A stretch of 64,000 bases of DNA from CBDANW01 sp965197825 (GCA_965197825.1 CBDANW010000002.1:1302001-1366000), one strand, 5' to 3'. Counted from the stretch's first letter, positions 53,451 to 63,595 are shown. Notes: a model not told the origin generated them from the letters alone. Translations and numbers: made by a program.

Positions 53451-53607
53451 GGGTCCGGGCAAGAATAAATGCCCATTCTTGGGCGTCGAGGCGCCCGTCT
53501 GGCAAGGCGCGAGAAGTGAATAATATCTGGATATATGACCGACGAGCAACGCAGCCAGACGGGATGCATCGGCGTCCAAGAATCGGTAGTTATTCTTGCC
53601 CGGGCCC
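53451..53607. mobile_element. second MITE-like element with about 32-bp imperfect terminal inverted repeats
   Basis: Starts GGGTCCGGGCAAGAATAA; the complement of its right end starts GGGCCCGGGCAAGAATAA. The repeats continue to ATTCTTGG with five mismatches. 157 bp, no gene. Shares the core ATATCTGGATAT with the element at 53126. Confidence 0.6.
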
Positions 53608-53734
53608 TTAGGCCCAGTTAAGCCCAGTTAAGCAAGATGAGGCCGGTCATTCAAGACGATGACGCTTCGAACGACAATGGTTAGACGCGATGCCCCGCCC
53701 GGGCCGAACGGGCGGGCAGATGGTCCGACATCCC

Positions 53735-53763
53735 AAGGGTGCCCTTCTGGCACCCTTTTTTTT
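53735..53763 (+). terminator. strong rho-independent terminator
   Basis: AAGGGTGCC, loop CTTCT, GGCACCCTT and eight T. Ends transcripts coming from the tRNA side; it is only 9 bp before the next gene start, so it could also act as an attenuator. Confidence 0.8.
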
Positions 53764-53771
53764 ATGTCGTG

Positions 53772-54527
53772 ATGCTCCCCGAGCTCGAGAACCTCATTAC
53801 CCTTCAGAAACTCGACCTCCAAATCCGGGCTCTCAATGCGCGGCTGGCGCAAATCCCCGTCCAGGTGGAGGAGCTGGAAAAAGAAATCGCCACCGAAAAG
53901 GCGAACCTCGAAACCGGAGAGACCCGCGTGAGTGAGTCCCAGAAGCAACGCCGCGCCCTGGAGGGAGAGCTCGAGCAGCTGGAGGCAGCAATCGGCAAGT
54001 ACAAAGATCAGCTCATGCAAGTGAAGACCAACGACGAGTACAAGGCGATGCAGCGGCAGATCGACAACACCCAAGAAGGGATCGGTCAAAAGGAAGAGCA
54101 GATCCTTCTCATCATGGAGGAAGCGGAGGGGCTTCAGGACAACGTCAAGGCGCGCCAGAAGGAACTGGAGGAAGGGCAGAAGAAGGTCCGCGCCATGGAG
54201 GCCGATCTGGAGGTGGAAGCATCCCGCCTGCGCACGGAGCTAGAGGAGCAGAATCGGCAACGTGAGGAGCTTCTCCAATCCATCGATCCCGATCTCCTCG
54301 GTCAGTACCAAAGAGTAGCGGGAGCGCGAGGCGGAATCGCTATGGCAGAAGCCAAGGACGAACACTGTCAGGTCTGCCACGTACGGCTTCGACCCCAGGT
54401 CTACAACGAGATTCGAATCGGAGACCAGGTCCTTCGCTGCGATAGCTGTGGCCGTATCCTCTATTACGCGGGTCCAGCGGAAGCCAGCGGCAAGCAACAA
54501 ACCGACCAACCTACCGAAAGCACTTAG
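53772..54527 (+). CDS. coiled-coil protein with C-terminal C4 zinc ribbon
   Basis: 251 residues: a long coiled coil (residues 1-175, e.g. QRRALEGELEQLEAAIGKYK) followed by a zinc ribbon with CQVC ... CDSC. Members are linked to protein-quality or nucleic-acid functions and are widely conserved without a firm role. The ATG at 53772 begins the coiled coil; no SD is seen because the terminator T tract lies right before it. It overlaps pgeF tail to tail by 4 bp. Confidence 0.85.
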   Translation: MLPELENLITLQKLDLQIRALNARLAQIPVQVEELEKEIATEKANLETGETRVSESQKQRRALEGELEQLEAAIGKYKDQLMQVKTNDEYKAMQRQIDNTQEGIGQKEEQILLIMEEAEGLQDNVKARQKELEEGQKKVRAMEADLEVEASRLRTELEEQNRQREELLQSIDPDLLGQYQRVAGARGGIAMAEAKDEHCQVCHVRLRPQVYNEIRIGDQVLRCDSCGRILYYAGPAEASGKQQTDQPTEST

Positions 54528-55294
54528 CGGGCTCCGATCACTCCCATCAGCCGTCCCACCCCTTTCCCCTCTTTCCGATACGAGTAGAAACCGCCGTTCT
54601 CGCACGAAGTACACATTCCGCTCTCGTAGATCCGATCGTTGGGTACTCCGGCCTCGACCAGCTGTCGGGAATTGGCCTGGGTCAAATCCAGATGCTTCTT
54701 GCCCCGGGTGCCTGCAGTGAAAAGTTCCTCCGCGTAGGGAAACCGCTTTCCGAAAGCCTCGACGACTTCGTCTCCCACCTCGTAGCAACAGGCGCCGATG
54801 GCCGGCCCCATGGCGACGTGAACGGAGTCCGCCTGCGAACCGAAGCGTTCTTCGAGGCACGTCAGGGCACGAGTCGGTACGGCCGCCAGGGCTCCTCGCC
54901 AGCCCGCATGCACGGCCGCCACCACGTTCTGCCGTTCGTCCCAGAAAACCAGAGGAATGCAGTCCGCGGTTTGAACGACTAGAGCCAACCCTCGGCGGCC
55001 CGTGGCTAGCCCGTCGCAGACCGGGGGCTCGGCGGAAGGATCGTCGATGACGCGCACCTCGTTGCCATGAACCTGACGCATGTGGGCGACGCCGCGACCG
55101 AGCCCGAGCGCCCGCGCGAGCTCCTCCCGATCCCGCGCACCGTGGCCTCGTGCTCCGAAAACCTCTTCTCCGTTCCACCGGCGAGATCTCAAAGTAAACC
55201 CATGAGGCACGCCGCGCTCGGCCAGTGGCTCACAGACGAGAATGTCGAGGCCCGTCGGACCACCGACGGACTCGCGGCGGAACGATTTCTTCAT
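54524..55294 (-). CDS. pgeF: PgeF/YlmD-family laccase-domain protein
   Basis: 256 residues. Zn/Cu-site motifs: MRQVHGNEV, QTADCIPLVFWD, AAVHAGWRG and MGPAIGACCYEVG. Family members are peptidoglycan-editing factors with purine nucleoside or aminosugar activity rather than true laccases. Start MKKSFRRES at 55294. Divergent from the AcpS-like gene with a 38-bp spacer. Confidence 0.9.
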   Translation of the reverse strand: MKKSFRRESVGGPTGLDILVCEPLAERGVPHGFTLRSRRWNGEEVFGARGHGARDREELARALGLGRGVAHMRQVHGNEVRVIDDPSAEPPVCDGLATGRRGLALVVQTADCIPLVFWDERQNVVAAVHAGWRGALAAVPTRALTCLEERFGSQADSVHVAMGPAIGACCYEVGDEVVEAFGKRFPYAEELFTAGTRGKKHLDLTQANSRQLVEAGVPNDRIYESGMCTSCENGGFYSYRKEGKGVGRLMGVIGAR

Positions 55295-55332
55295 GACTTG
55301 ATGGCCGCTTCGCGTGCGTCTACCATGCACCG

Positions 55333-55674
55333 GTGCGCATCGGAATCTTCGTGGCGAGGCTCGACGAAACGCCTCCCGCCGCCAGTCCCCTCTTCACGGA
55401 GCCCGAGCGTCGCTATTGTCTCGGGCGTCGCAATCCAGGACCTCACTTGGCCGGCCGCTACGCCGCCAAAAGAGCCGCCTGTATCGCCCTCGGTGTCGGT
55501 GAAGAAGACACAAAAAGGTTGCTGTCCGACGTCGAAGTGGCCCGAGAGCCTGGGCACGCTCCCACGCTCAACTTTCTTCGGGAGGCGAAGCGCCTCGGCG
55601 AGCCCGGGGCGAAAAGCTACGTCAGCATCAGCCACAGCGGGAATTACGCCGTGGCGCTCGTGGTTATCGAGTAG
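55333..55674 (+). CDS. AcpS-like phosphopantetheinyl transferase lacking both Mg2+ ligands
   Basis: 113 residues, clearly AcpS-related: TEPERRYCLGRRNPGPHLAGRY, AAKRAACIALG, DVEVAREPGHAP, VSISHSGNYAVALVVIE. The Mg2+-binding Asp8 of B. subtilis AcpS (GIGLD) is replaced by Phe (RIGIFV), and Glu58 (AAKEA) by Arg (AAKRA). The N-terminal loop is shorter by about 15 residues. Classic AcpS catalysis therefore looks impossible. Either a degenerate copy or a protein with a new role. GTG start at 55333. Confidence 0.7.
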   Translation: MRIGIFVARLDETPPAASPLFTEPERRYCLGRRNPGPHLAGRYAAKRAACIALGVGEEDTKRLLSDVEVAREPGHAPTLNFLREAKRLGEPGAKSYVSISHSGNYAVALVVIE

Positions 55675-57346
55675 CAAGCGAGTAGCCGGCAAAAGCCTTC
55701 TCGTACTGCGACTTCAATAGCTCGATCTTCATACCGTTGTCGATATGGTCCCAGGGAAGGATCTCCTCGAAGGAACGGGCGCGGTGGACGTAGTCGTCGA
55801 GGCTGAGACCGGTACGAGCCATGGCCTGGCTCAAGTCCGCTTCGCCGCGCGCCATCATCATCATCGCGGGAGCCAGCCGTCGGTCGCCGAGCGACAGCAA
55901 AGCTTGTAGCCTTTCTTGCCTCGGCGACTTGCAGCGAACCTCGACGTTGGGCATTCGTCCCATCGCCTTCTGCAGGTATAGCATCTTGCGGTGCAGTTCT
56001 TTCTGAGGGGCCATCGGACACCACTGAAACGGAGTCCCCGGCTTGGGAATGAAAGGATTGATGCTGGGAATGATCCGCCCGACCCGACCCCTCGGCCGGC
56101 CATGGACCAACATGATGTCGCGGATCTGCTCCACCAGGCCGACGATCCCCGCAACGTCCTCTTCGCGCTCACCGGGAAGACCGACCATGAGGTAGAGCTT
56201 CAGGTTTTCCACTCCCCGCTCGAAGAGCATGTCGATTTTTTCTAACACTTCACGGTTGGGAATGCGCTTGTGGATAGCAAAGCGTAGCCTTTCGGTTCCC
56301 GCCTCCGGAGCGACGGCAAGAGTCTTTTCTCCACTTTCGATCAGGGGATCGACGAGCTCGGGACGCAAATCTTCGAACCGGAGGGAAGAGACACTTACCC
56401 GGAAGCCCATTTCCTTGAGCGCCTGAACCAGAGGCACGATCTCTCGGTGGGCGCCCACCGCGGTCGAGACCAAGCCGATCTGAGAGGTGTGGGCACGGGC
56501 CGCGCGCGCACTTTCGAGAATCCTTTCGATCTCGAACGATCGCTTGGGAAGATAGTTGTATCCCGCCCAGCAGAATCGGCACAACGTAGGGCAGCCGCGC
56601 GAGACCTCCACCAAGAACTTCTTCGACATCTCGGTGCCGGAGGTCAGCACGTAAGTCGCGGGAGGAGGCAGGTCGGCGCGCTTTCCCATCTTCGCTCTCA
56701 CGACCGAACCACCGTTCGACCGCATTCGCTTCGAAGCGATCGTGCCGTCCGCCCGGTAGTCGATGTCGAGCCGACTCGGAATATAGAAACCTTCGCTTTG
56801 CTCCAACCGGTCCATCAGATCCCCGCGCGACGTGGCACGACGTAGCGAGTCGGTCAGAACCGGCAAGAGCGACTCCGCCTCGCCGACGGCGACGACGTCG
56901 AGAAACGGGGCCAGCGGCTCGGGATTCAGGAACGTGACCGGGCCCCCGGCGAGAACCAAGGGATGGCGCTCGTTTCTTTCCGATGCGAGGAGGGGAATGC
57001 CTGCCCGATCTAACATCGAAATGAGGTTCAGCTCGTCGGGCTCGAAGGTGATGGAAAAGGCAACGACATCGAAGTCGCCGACCGGGGTTGCAGATTCGAG
57101 GGTCTCGAGCGGCCCGCCACCAGCGCCCCGGTTGTTTCTGTCAGGCAGAAAGAACCGCTCGCACACCACGTCGGGCTCGTCGTTCCAGAATCGATAGACC
57201 ACCTGGAAGCCGACGTTCGACATCCCGATGTAATAGGTATTGGGATAGCCGAGCGCCACGCGGAGCCGCGCGCCGTGGGGTTTGTAGACCGTGCCGGTCT
57301 CCGCCTGAAGCAGGGCCCGATTCCGATCGCGAGTTTGCCTATTCAT
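55664..57346 (-). CDS. B12-binding-like radical SAM protein (TIGR03960 type)
   Basis: 560 residues. An N-terminal B12-binding-like fold (VALGYPNTYYIGMSNVGFQ) precedes a radical SAM domain with CPTLCRFC (CxxxCxxC) near residue 255. Members often carry, or lie beside, a DUF2344 partner and may modify RNA; that partner is not here. Overlaps the AcpS-like gene tail to tail by 11 bp. Function unknown. Confidence 0.88.
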   Translation of the reverse strand: MNRQTRDRNRALLQAETGTVYKPHGARLRVALGYPNTYYIGMSNVGFQVVYRFWNDEPDVVCERFFLPDRNNRGAGGGPLETLESATPVGDFDVVAFSITFEPDELNLISMLDRAGIPLLASERNERHPLVLAGGPVTFLNPEPLAPFLDVVAVGEAESLLPVLTDSLRRATSRGDLMDRLEQSEGFYIPSRLDIDYRADGTIASKRMRSNGGSVVRAKMGKRADLPPPATYVLTSGTEMSKKFLVEVSRGCPTLCRFCWAGYNYLPKRSFEIERILESARAARAHTSQIGLVSTAVGAHREIVPLVQALKEMGFRVSVSSLRFEDLRPELVDPLIESGEKTLAVAPEAGTERLRFAIHKRIPNREVLEKIDMLFERGVENLKLYLMVGLPGEREEDVAGIVGLVEQIRDIMLVHGRPRGRVGRIIPSINPFIPKPGTPFQWCPMAPQKELHRKMLYLQKAMGRMPNVEVRCKSPRQERLQALLSLGDRRLAPAMMMMARGEADLSQAMARTGLSLDDYVHRARSFEEILPWDHIDNGMKIELLKSQYEKAFAGYSLATR

Positions 57347-57372
57347 ACAAACTGTTGATTTTAGTCGCCTTA

Positions 57373-57401
57373 TTGACGAATGTCCAATCGACCGTTAGAA
57401 T
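57373..57401 (+). promoter_or_regulatory. promoter of the phosphofructokinase gene
   Basis: TTGACG (57373-57378), 17-bp spacer, TAGAAT (57396-57401), 30 bp before the GTG start. Well preserved although the gene is broken. Confidence 0.65.
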
Positions 57402-57664
57402 GGATGTGAATCTGACACACCCACCCAAAACGTGAGCACCCGCAAAGGAACCATTGCCATTTTAACCGGTGGCGGTGACGTACCCGGCTTGAATCCCGCC
57501 ATCCGCGCTCTGACCGTCCGAGCTCTCCGGGAAGGCTACCGCGTGCTGGGGATCCGAAGAGGATGGGCGGGGCTGGTGGAGCTGGTGCGTGACAAACTCC
57601 AGCCGTCCCACGAGCAGATCATCGAGCTGAGCGAGGAAGCCGTCAACAAGGTCGGCCGCACCGG

Positions 57665-59031
57665 ATGTGTCCCGAGGTCCGTGGAAAAAGAACGGCACCC
57701 TCCACTCCGTCATCAGAGTATCATATCAGGCGGCAACCTCCGCGCGTTCGAGAACCTCGCTCAGACGTTGGTAGCCGTCGATGCGTCGTAGTTGAATCTG
57801 GCCAGAGGCGATAAGCCCAAACAGCAAAGCGACCGCGGACTCCTCGCTGGAGAACGACGCTTGGGTTTTCGTCCGGCGTCGAAACTCGCGGTTGAGATTC
57901 TCCAGAGCATTGGTCGTTCGAATCGATTTCCACATGGCACGAGGGAATTCGTAGAAGGTCAGCAGCTGATTACCGGCCTCCTCTAGGCTTCGGACGATGG
58001 CCGGCGCGAGAGGCGTCCACTTGGCGACGAGCTCGTCATAGGCTTTGCGAGCATCGATCCCGTTCTTGGCGTAGACGACCCGGTTGTAGTCACGCCGGAG
58101 CTCACGGCGTGCGTGCGCCGGGCAATGTTCGAGCAAGTCGGCGCGCTTGTGCTCGGTACATCGCTGCAACCGGCACCCCGGCCACTTCTCCAGCGCTTTC
58201 GTCAGCCCCTTGTGGCCGTCGCTGATCACTAGCTTGGGAGCCCGGAGTCCTCGAGCCTGGAGTCCCTCCAGCACGGAGCCCCAATGCGTCGAGGTTTCGC
58301 TCACCGCCAGACGCAATGACAACAGACGTTTGTGCCCGTCTGGCGCGACCCCGAGCGCGACCAGTACGGGTACGCTGATCACACGTTTCGCCATCCGCAC
58401 TTTCAGGTGGAAGCCGTCCAGGTAAACGATCGCGTAGACCTCCTCGCTGAGAGCACGGTTCTGCCATTCCTCGAAGCGCTCCTTCAGCCGGCTAACCACG
58501 CGAGACACCGCGCTCTTCGATAGGTGCTCCTCACCGAGCAGTGGTTTCAGCGCTTTGCGGATCCGGCGGCTATTCGCGCCCGACAAGTACGTCCCCAAGA
58601 TCGCCTCGTCGACCTCACGAGTCCGGCGCGCATACCGGGGCAAACAGCTCGCTCCTGAACTCTGTCGTCTCTCCCGTTTACTCGTCTCGCACGCGGGCTC
58701 GTGGCACACGGAGCTCGCGAGTTCCCACCGACGTCGTCACGCGACGGGTTTCGGCTCCGTTGCGATATCCACGGCGGTCTTCCGCACGCTCGTAGCTACC
58801 ACACCCCAGCGCTTGGTTGACTTCTTCCTCGAGCACGACCTCGATCGCCTCCAGTACCCGCTTACGCAGCCGAAGTTGGACGAACTCCCGGTACTCGCTT
58901 ACAGACTCCTTCGATATGGTGGTAGGCTTCTTCATGGCGTAATCCTCCTTCTCGCCTTTCCAGGCGCGGTTTCGTTTTGCTTAACCGGAGGTTACGCCAT
59001 TCTTATTTCCACGGGAAGCGGGACGGATCCG
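57665..59031. mobile_element. IS256-family insertion sequence in pfp, with 9-bp target duplication
   Basis: CCGCACCGG stands at 57656-57664 and again at 59032-59040; removing one copy and the element restores KVGRTGGTFLH. Ends share imperfect inverted repeats with common GTCCCG and CCGTGGAAA blocks. Exact outer bases are uncertain by one or two nt. The transposase is broken. Confidence 0.88.
57726..58935 (-). pseudogene. IS256-family transposase, nonsense and frameshift mutations
   Basis: N-terminal piece MKKPTTISKESVSEYREFV to ARVRDE ends in a TAA at 58678; the frame then reads TGETTEFRSEL and needs a second shift near 58645 to LPRYARRTREVDEAI. Catalytic residues remain: Asp in YLDGFHLKV, Asp in LVISDGHKGL, and Glu in TTNALENLNREFRRR. 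Transposition by this copy is unlikely unless both changes are errors. Confidence 0.85.
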
Positions 59032-60005
59032 CCGCACCGGCGGCACGTTTCTCCACACATCACGCACTCGCCCCAGTCACTTGCCTTTGGCGAACGTGCC
59101 GGCGCACCTCAAGGATCGCTACACGGATGAAATAAACGACCTCACCGAAGAGGTTCTCGCCAACCTGGACTGGCTAGGCGTCGACACGCTGATCCCAATC
59201 GGTGGAGACGACACCCTCTCGTACGCGGTCAGGCTCCACCAGCAGGGAGTCGGGGTCATCGGGATTCCCAAGACTATGGACAACGACGTGCCGGGCACCG
59301 ACTATTGCATTGGTTTCAGCACGTGTGTCACCCGCACCATCGAGATGACCCATGCATTGAGAACGACCGCGGGAAGCCACGAACGCTTCTTAGTCATCGA
59401 GGTCTTTGGCCGTTACGCTGGCTTCACTTCGCTCATTCCCACCATGGCCGGCACCGCCAATCGTTGCGTCATCCCCGAGCACGAGTTCGACATCGAGCGG
59501 CTCTGCGAGCTGCTCGCCGCCGACCGCTACTCCAATCCCAGCAAGTACAGCGTCGTCCTCGTTTCCGAAGGCGCCAAGTTCAACGGCTCGGAAATGGTAT
59601 TCGAGAAACACGAACAGGACATGTACGGCCACAGGAAGCTGGGAGGGATCGGCGACATCGTGTCAGAGAAGTTGAAGGATATGTCGCCAAGGTTCAACAA
59701 CGGCGTTCGCATCAACGTCATCAATCAACGCCTAGGGATACCTCGTACGCTGCGGCGTTCCCGATGCCTTGGATTCCATCGTACCGATGGCCTTCGGCAA
59801 CCTGGCCATGGATCTCGTGCTGGACGGGGCGAGCGGCAGGCTTGTGTGTGTCCGGCAGGGCCGTTATCAGAATGTGCCCATCGATGCGGTTACCACTGAG
59901 AAAAAGGTCGTGGACGTGGCGAAGTACTACAACACCGATCGACTGCGCCCCATCTTCGAACGCTTCGAGTCGAAGCCTCTCTTCATCATGACCAGCGAGC
60001 CGTAG

Positions 60006-60236
60006 AATCCGCATCGGAGGCTAATGCTTCCGCGAACCCCCCACTCATCACCTCAATACCCAGCGCATCGTCTTGATCCCTCGTCGCCCATTCCACAAAA
60101 CAGCAGCTCAGCCCCCCACAGCCGCAGCCTGTGAGCTAGAACCGCAACTCATGACGTTCTCTCGTGTGAAGGAAGGTAACGCGATTTAGAAAAAACTCGC
60201 GCGCGCAAGGTTCTTGTCTGAAATTGTCGACGCTCT
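60006..60236. other. intergenic region with repeat copy C
   Basis: Between the pfp remnant and the toxin remnant. No gene seen; the only supported structure is the hairpin-plus-tail repeat at 60164-60233. Confidence 0.4.
60164..60233 (+). repeat. hairpin-plus-tail repeat, copy C
   Basis: Left box TGTGAAGGAAGGTAACGCGA, hairpin region ACTCGCGCGCGCAAGGT (60195-60211), tail TTGTCTGAAATTGTCGACGC. The stem differs from copies A and B but keeps its pairing. Confidence 0.6.
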
Positions 60237-60377
60237 CTAGCCGCCTGTCTCCAGCGTCGAGGTGTCGAGTAGCTGAGCGCCATGGAGGATGCGCACGACC
60301 CAGACCGTGTAATCATAGATACCGAGTGCATCTCGCTCAGCCGAGCGGGCGATCTCAACTCGGTATCTTTTTGGCAC
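60237..60377 (-). pseudogene. ParE/RelE toxin remnant with internal deletion
   Basis: 46 codons from a GTG overlapping the antitoxin end: MPKRYRVEIARSAERDALG, then IYDYTVWVVRILHGAQLLDT. The first part fits the N-terminus and the second the C-terminus of a ParE-type toxin; about 50 middle residues are missing. Too short to fold as a toxin. Confidence 0.6.
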
Positions 60378-60666
60378 GCTTGAATTCCTTCAAGAACGCG
60401 CTTGCCGAGCAGGTGCGCCCCCGCCGGATGTCCTCCTCGCCCTCGGCCAGAAGCCCAACCAGATTCAGGGCCTTCAACTTTCGCTCGAAGGTTTCCACAT
60501 CGATCAAGACGGCGTTCGGCTTTCCGTTGACGGTCACGACAACCGGTCGGCCCGTCTCGCGTATCTGTTCAAGCACCGCCCGCAGGCTTTTCTTCAGCTC
60601 CGAGACAGTCTTGACGTCCTCGGTTAGGCTAAATGCCACGACTCCTCCCTTCCGTTGTTCCTTCAT
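60355..60666 (-). CDS. Phd/YefM-family antitoxin
   Basis: 103 residues. SLTEDVKTVSELKKSLRAVL, and RPVVVTVNGKPNAVLID are the Phd/YefM DNA-binding core; the C-terminal LAEGEEDIRRGRT helix would bind the toxin. It overlaps the toxin remnant (60237-60377), so the antitoxin outlived its toxin. May still act as a repressor. Confidence 0.82.
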   Translation of the reverse strand: MKEQRKGGVVAFSLTEDVKTVSELKKSLRAVLEQIRETGRPVVVTVNGKPNAVLIDVETFERKLKALNLVGLLAEGEEDIRRGRTCSASAFLKEFKRAKKIPS

Positions 60667-60712
60667 TTGAGCAGTTGATGTTGGTGGTCCGAGAGGTTGT
60701 CCGAAGGCTTCC

Positions 60713-62155
60713 CTAGTTGGTTGGGACGAGCCGCTGCAGCTCTTCGAACCAATTCAGGACGACGTGTATCTCGGTTTCCTGCGCTTCCTCGGCGGGACGG
60801 ATCATCAGGAAACTCTGGCCGTCCGGCGCCACATCGTACTGAGCTCTCCAACCCGAAACCCAAACGGCCCCTCCCGATATCCCCGTGTTGAAGAGGGCGA
60901 CGGGAGCGCCGACCTCGAGCTCCTGCTCACCCCTCACCGGCACGGCCATCAGCGTGAGGTCCGGAGCAATGTAGAAAAGCTCCGTGCCGTCACCCGATCA
61001 TCGAGGCTGAACGCCCCCTCCGGGAAATCGGCGACGTAGACTTCGTGTCGTCCCGACTCATCCGAGATGTACGCGATCCAGCGACCGTCCGGAGAGAGCT
61101 TCGCCTGATCCTCGATGAAACCAGTCTCCAAGAACGGCAACGGCTCCCCTTCTGCGAGCATCGGCAACACCCAGATATCCCGCGTGGGCAAAGTCTTGAG
61201 GTAAATGAGGAAGCGGCCGTCGGCCGACCAGTCAAAGGGACCAACGCTCACATCGGACACGCGGAGCAGCTCGGCCGTTCCAGCGCCACTGGCCGGTTTC
61301 TCGTAAAGCTGCTGGACGCCGCCGTCTCGGTTCGAGTTGAAGACGATACGGCTCCCATCCGGCGACCGGACGGCGTAGAGGTCAACGGCGTCATCGAATG
61401 TAAAACGCGTGGGGACATCTCTCTGAAGCTCGATGATCCAGATATCCATGTTTGAGGAGTCGGGATCTACTCGCATCACCGCCAGCCGCCGTCCGTCAGG
61501 CGAGAGCTCGGGATTCATGAACATGCCGGGCTCGCCCAGGGGCTTCTGCGCCCGACCTTCGCGATCGAGCCAGACGATTCTCCGATCGTGTAGAAGAAAC
61601 GGCACGTAAGCGAGCGATCCGGAATCCGAGAAGCTAGCGTGAGCCGCACCGGTTGCGGTAGGAGCACGCCCGACCCCTTCGACCACAGGAACGGGACCAC
61701 CGGCCACCGCAAGCCGCGCGAGATCGAACGGCACCGCCAGGAGCGTCTCTCCCACCGCATAAACTAAGTGGCCTGTCGGAACGTAGCGGGCATCTCTGCC
61801 TCCTTCTATGAGAACCCGCCGTTCACCGGTCTCGAGCGACTGCGTCACAATCTGAGACTCGTCCCATGTACCGCCCGTCCGAAGAGTAAACAGCACCGTT
61901 TCCCCATCCGGCAGCATCTGTGGCCCATGACCCCGCTCAGCCTTCTCAGCATCCATGGAGATGAGGACCTCCGGGTTGCCGCCATTGGCCGACACGCGAA
62001 GGATGCCCGCTCTGCCTTGCCCAAAGACGATGGTGTCGTCAGCTCCCCAGCTCGCACCAAAAAGATTAAGAGCCTCGCATAGGATCACTGGTGACCCGCC
62101 GGTCACCGAAACCTTGCGGAGGTTGCCACCCGCCCAAAAGCCGTAACTCCTCGCC
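60713..62155 (-). pseudogene. kinase-linked beta-propeller remnant
   Basis: C-terminal propeller of another kinase-propeller protein; the kinase domain and membrane helix are gone. It begins near 62155 with FWAGGNLRKVSVTGG directly at the IS66 remnant and runs through repeated SPDG motifs to YISDESGRHEVYVADFP. Near 60990 a frameshift with a loss of about 17 residues leads to DGTELFYIAPDLTLM and the family ending NWFEELQRLVPTN. Confidence 0.82.
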
Positions 62156-62200
62156 GTGCCCCACTGGAGCGGGTTGGAACGTCGCGATTCGGAGGAGAAG

Positions 62201-63595
62201 CTACGCAGCGGAGTTGTCGCGTAGGGCGTCGGGGAGTAACACGGTTCCTGGCTGGTTGATGGCGGCGTAGGCCGCTTCGAGCATGTAGGCCCTGGGGTCG
62301 ACGTTCTGAAGCTTCGCGGTCTCGCACAGGGTGTAGAACAGCGCTGCGACGTCGGTTCCGCGTTTCGTTCGACTGCCGTAGTGATTTTTGCGACCGACGA
62401 CAGGTTCCCTCAGGGCGCGCTCGGCGTGATTGTTGTCAAGCCAGACGAGAGGGTTTTCGGCGAACAGCGTGAGTGTCTCCCATCTCTCCAGCATGTAGCG
62501 GACCGCCTTGCCGAAGTCGCTTCGCGGCAATCCTCTTTGGCTCTCGCCCCATTGCCGAATCGCTTTCAAGATCCGCTGCGAACGTTGCTTGCGTAAACGA
62601 AGTCTCAGTTTCTGAGCTTTTTCATCGCCGGGAAACGGACCCGGGACCTCGCGTTCGACTTCGTACAGCTCTCCGATCAAACGAAGCACTTCGGAGCAAG
62701 CTTGCGGGTAGTGCTCGCTGGCTTCGTCGAACTTTCTTTTCACGTGCGCCCAGCAGTGGGCGAGACGAAACTGTGGACCGGCACGAGCCGCGTAGCCGTC
62801 TGGACCGGCACGAGCTAGCACCTCGTACACCGCGTAGCCGTCCACAACCGCGATGCCGGAGTAGGTCCCCAGCACCTTTTGGCCATCTTCCGTCGATTTC
62901 GTCGGCAGCATTCGGTAGTACGCGATGTCCGGACTCGAAACGCCCCACACCGTGCCCGCCGACTTCTTCATCGAGCCCATCAGAGGCCACCGCGTTTCGT
63001 CGGCGTGGATGACGGGTGACTCCAAAACCTTCTCTCCCAGAGCGTCGTACACCGGATTCAGATGACGTGCCAGTACGTTCAGCTGGTCCCACAGCGTCTG
63101 GCTGTCGATATCTAGCCCTTCGCGGCGCATCATCCGAACCTGGCGCTCGAGAGGCATATGGTCCAGGTACTTGCTGATGGCCACTTCGGTCGCGAACTCC
63201 ACCGAGTAGCGGCCTCCGGGCTGAAGCTTCGTCGCCGCCGGTGCGGTGACGACGTTCGCGTTACATCGGCAGCGGTACTTTTTCCGCAAATGCCGTTCGA
63301 TGACGAAGCTCCGCTTCACCACCGTCACCACTTCCGATTCCTCGTATTGACCCGCCATCTCGCCGTCGCACACCGAGCACTTTTTCTCTGTCTCGGCGAG
63401 TTCGATTACTTTGTCGACCACGGGAAGATGAGGCTGTTCGCGCGGGCCGTGCCCTTTCTTCTTGTTCTTTTTAGCCTTCGTTTTCTTCCGGGTCCGCTTT
63501 TCGTCGATGCGGAAAATGCTCTCTCGCTTTTCCTGTAGTTGCTTGAGAACCGACAACGCCGAACGATACCCCTCATAGCCTCCTCTCGATTCCAT
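62201..63595 (-). pseudogene. IS66-family TnpC transposase, N-terminally truncated
   Basis: About 464 codons of an IS66 TnpC: zinc finger region (CSVCDG), IHADETRWPLM, VVDGYAVYEVL, DNNHAERALRE and the IS66 C-terminal domain (LCETAKLQNVDPRAYML). The N-terminal leucine-zipper part is absent; the frame continues upstream only as antisense of the kinase at the right edge. A short in-frame duplication (ARAGPDGYAARAGP) lies in the core. TnpA and TnpB are absent. Probably immobile. Confidence 0.8.

Larger units (their letters stand above)
57432..60005 (+). pseudogene. pfp: PPi-type 6-phosphofructokinase interrupted by an IS256 element
   Basis: Left part: MSTRKGTIAILTGGGDVPGLNPA to NKVGRTG. Right part resumes at RTGGTFLHTSRTRPS (59032) and continues to IKNVIN-like INVINQRLG, then needs a one-base correction near 59746 to read GYLVRCGVPDALDSIVPMAFG and end at 60005. 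Asp in IGGDDTL (E. coli 104) and Lys in GIPKTMDND (E. coli 124) are the PPi-specificity residues, so it was a PPi-dependent enzyme. An IS of 1367 bp splits it at 57665-59031. The insertion and the separate frameshift both mark it as dead. Confidence 0.88.

Noticed and set aside
53447..53771. RNase P, SRP or 6S RNA in the spacer after the tRNA
   Set aside because: No conserved cores; inverted repeats and a terminator explain the structure.
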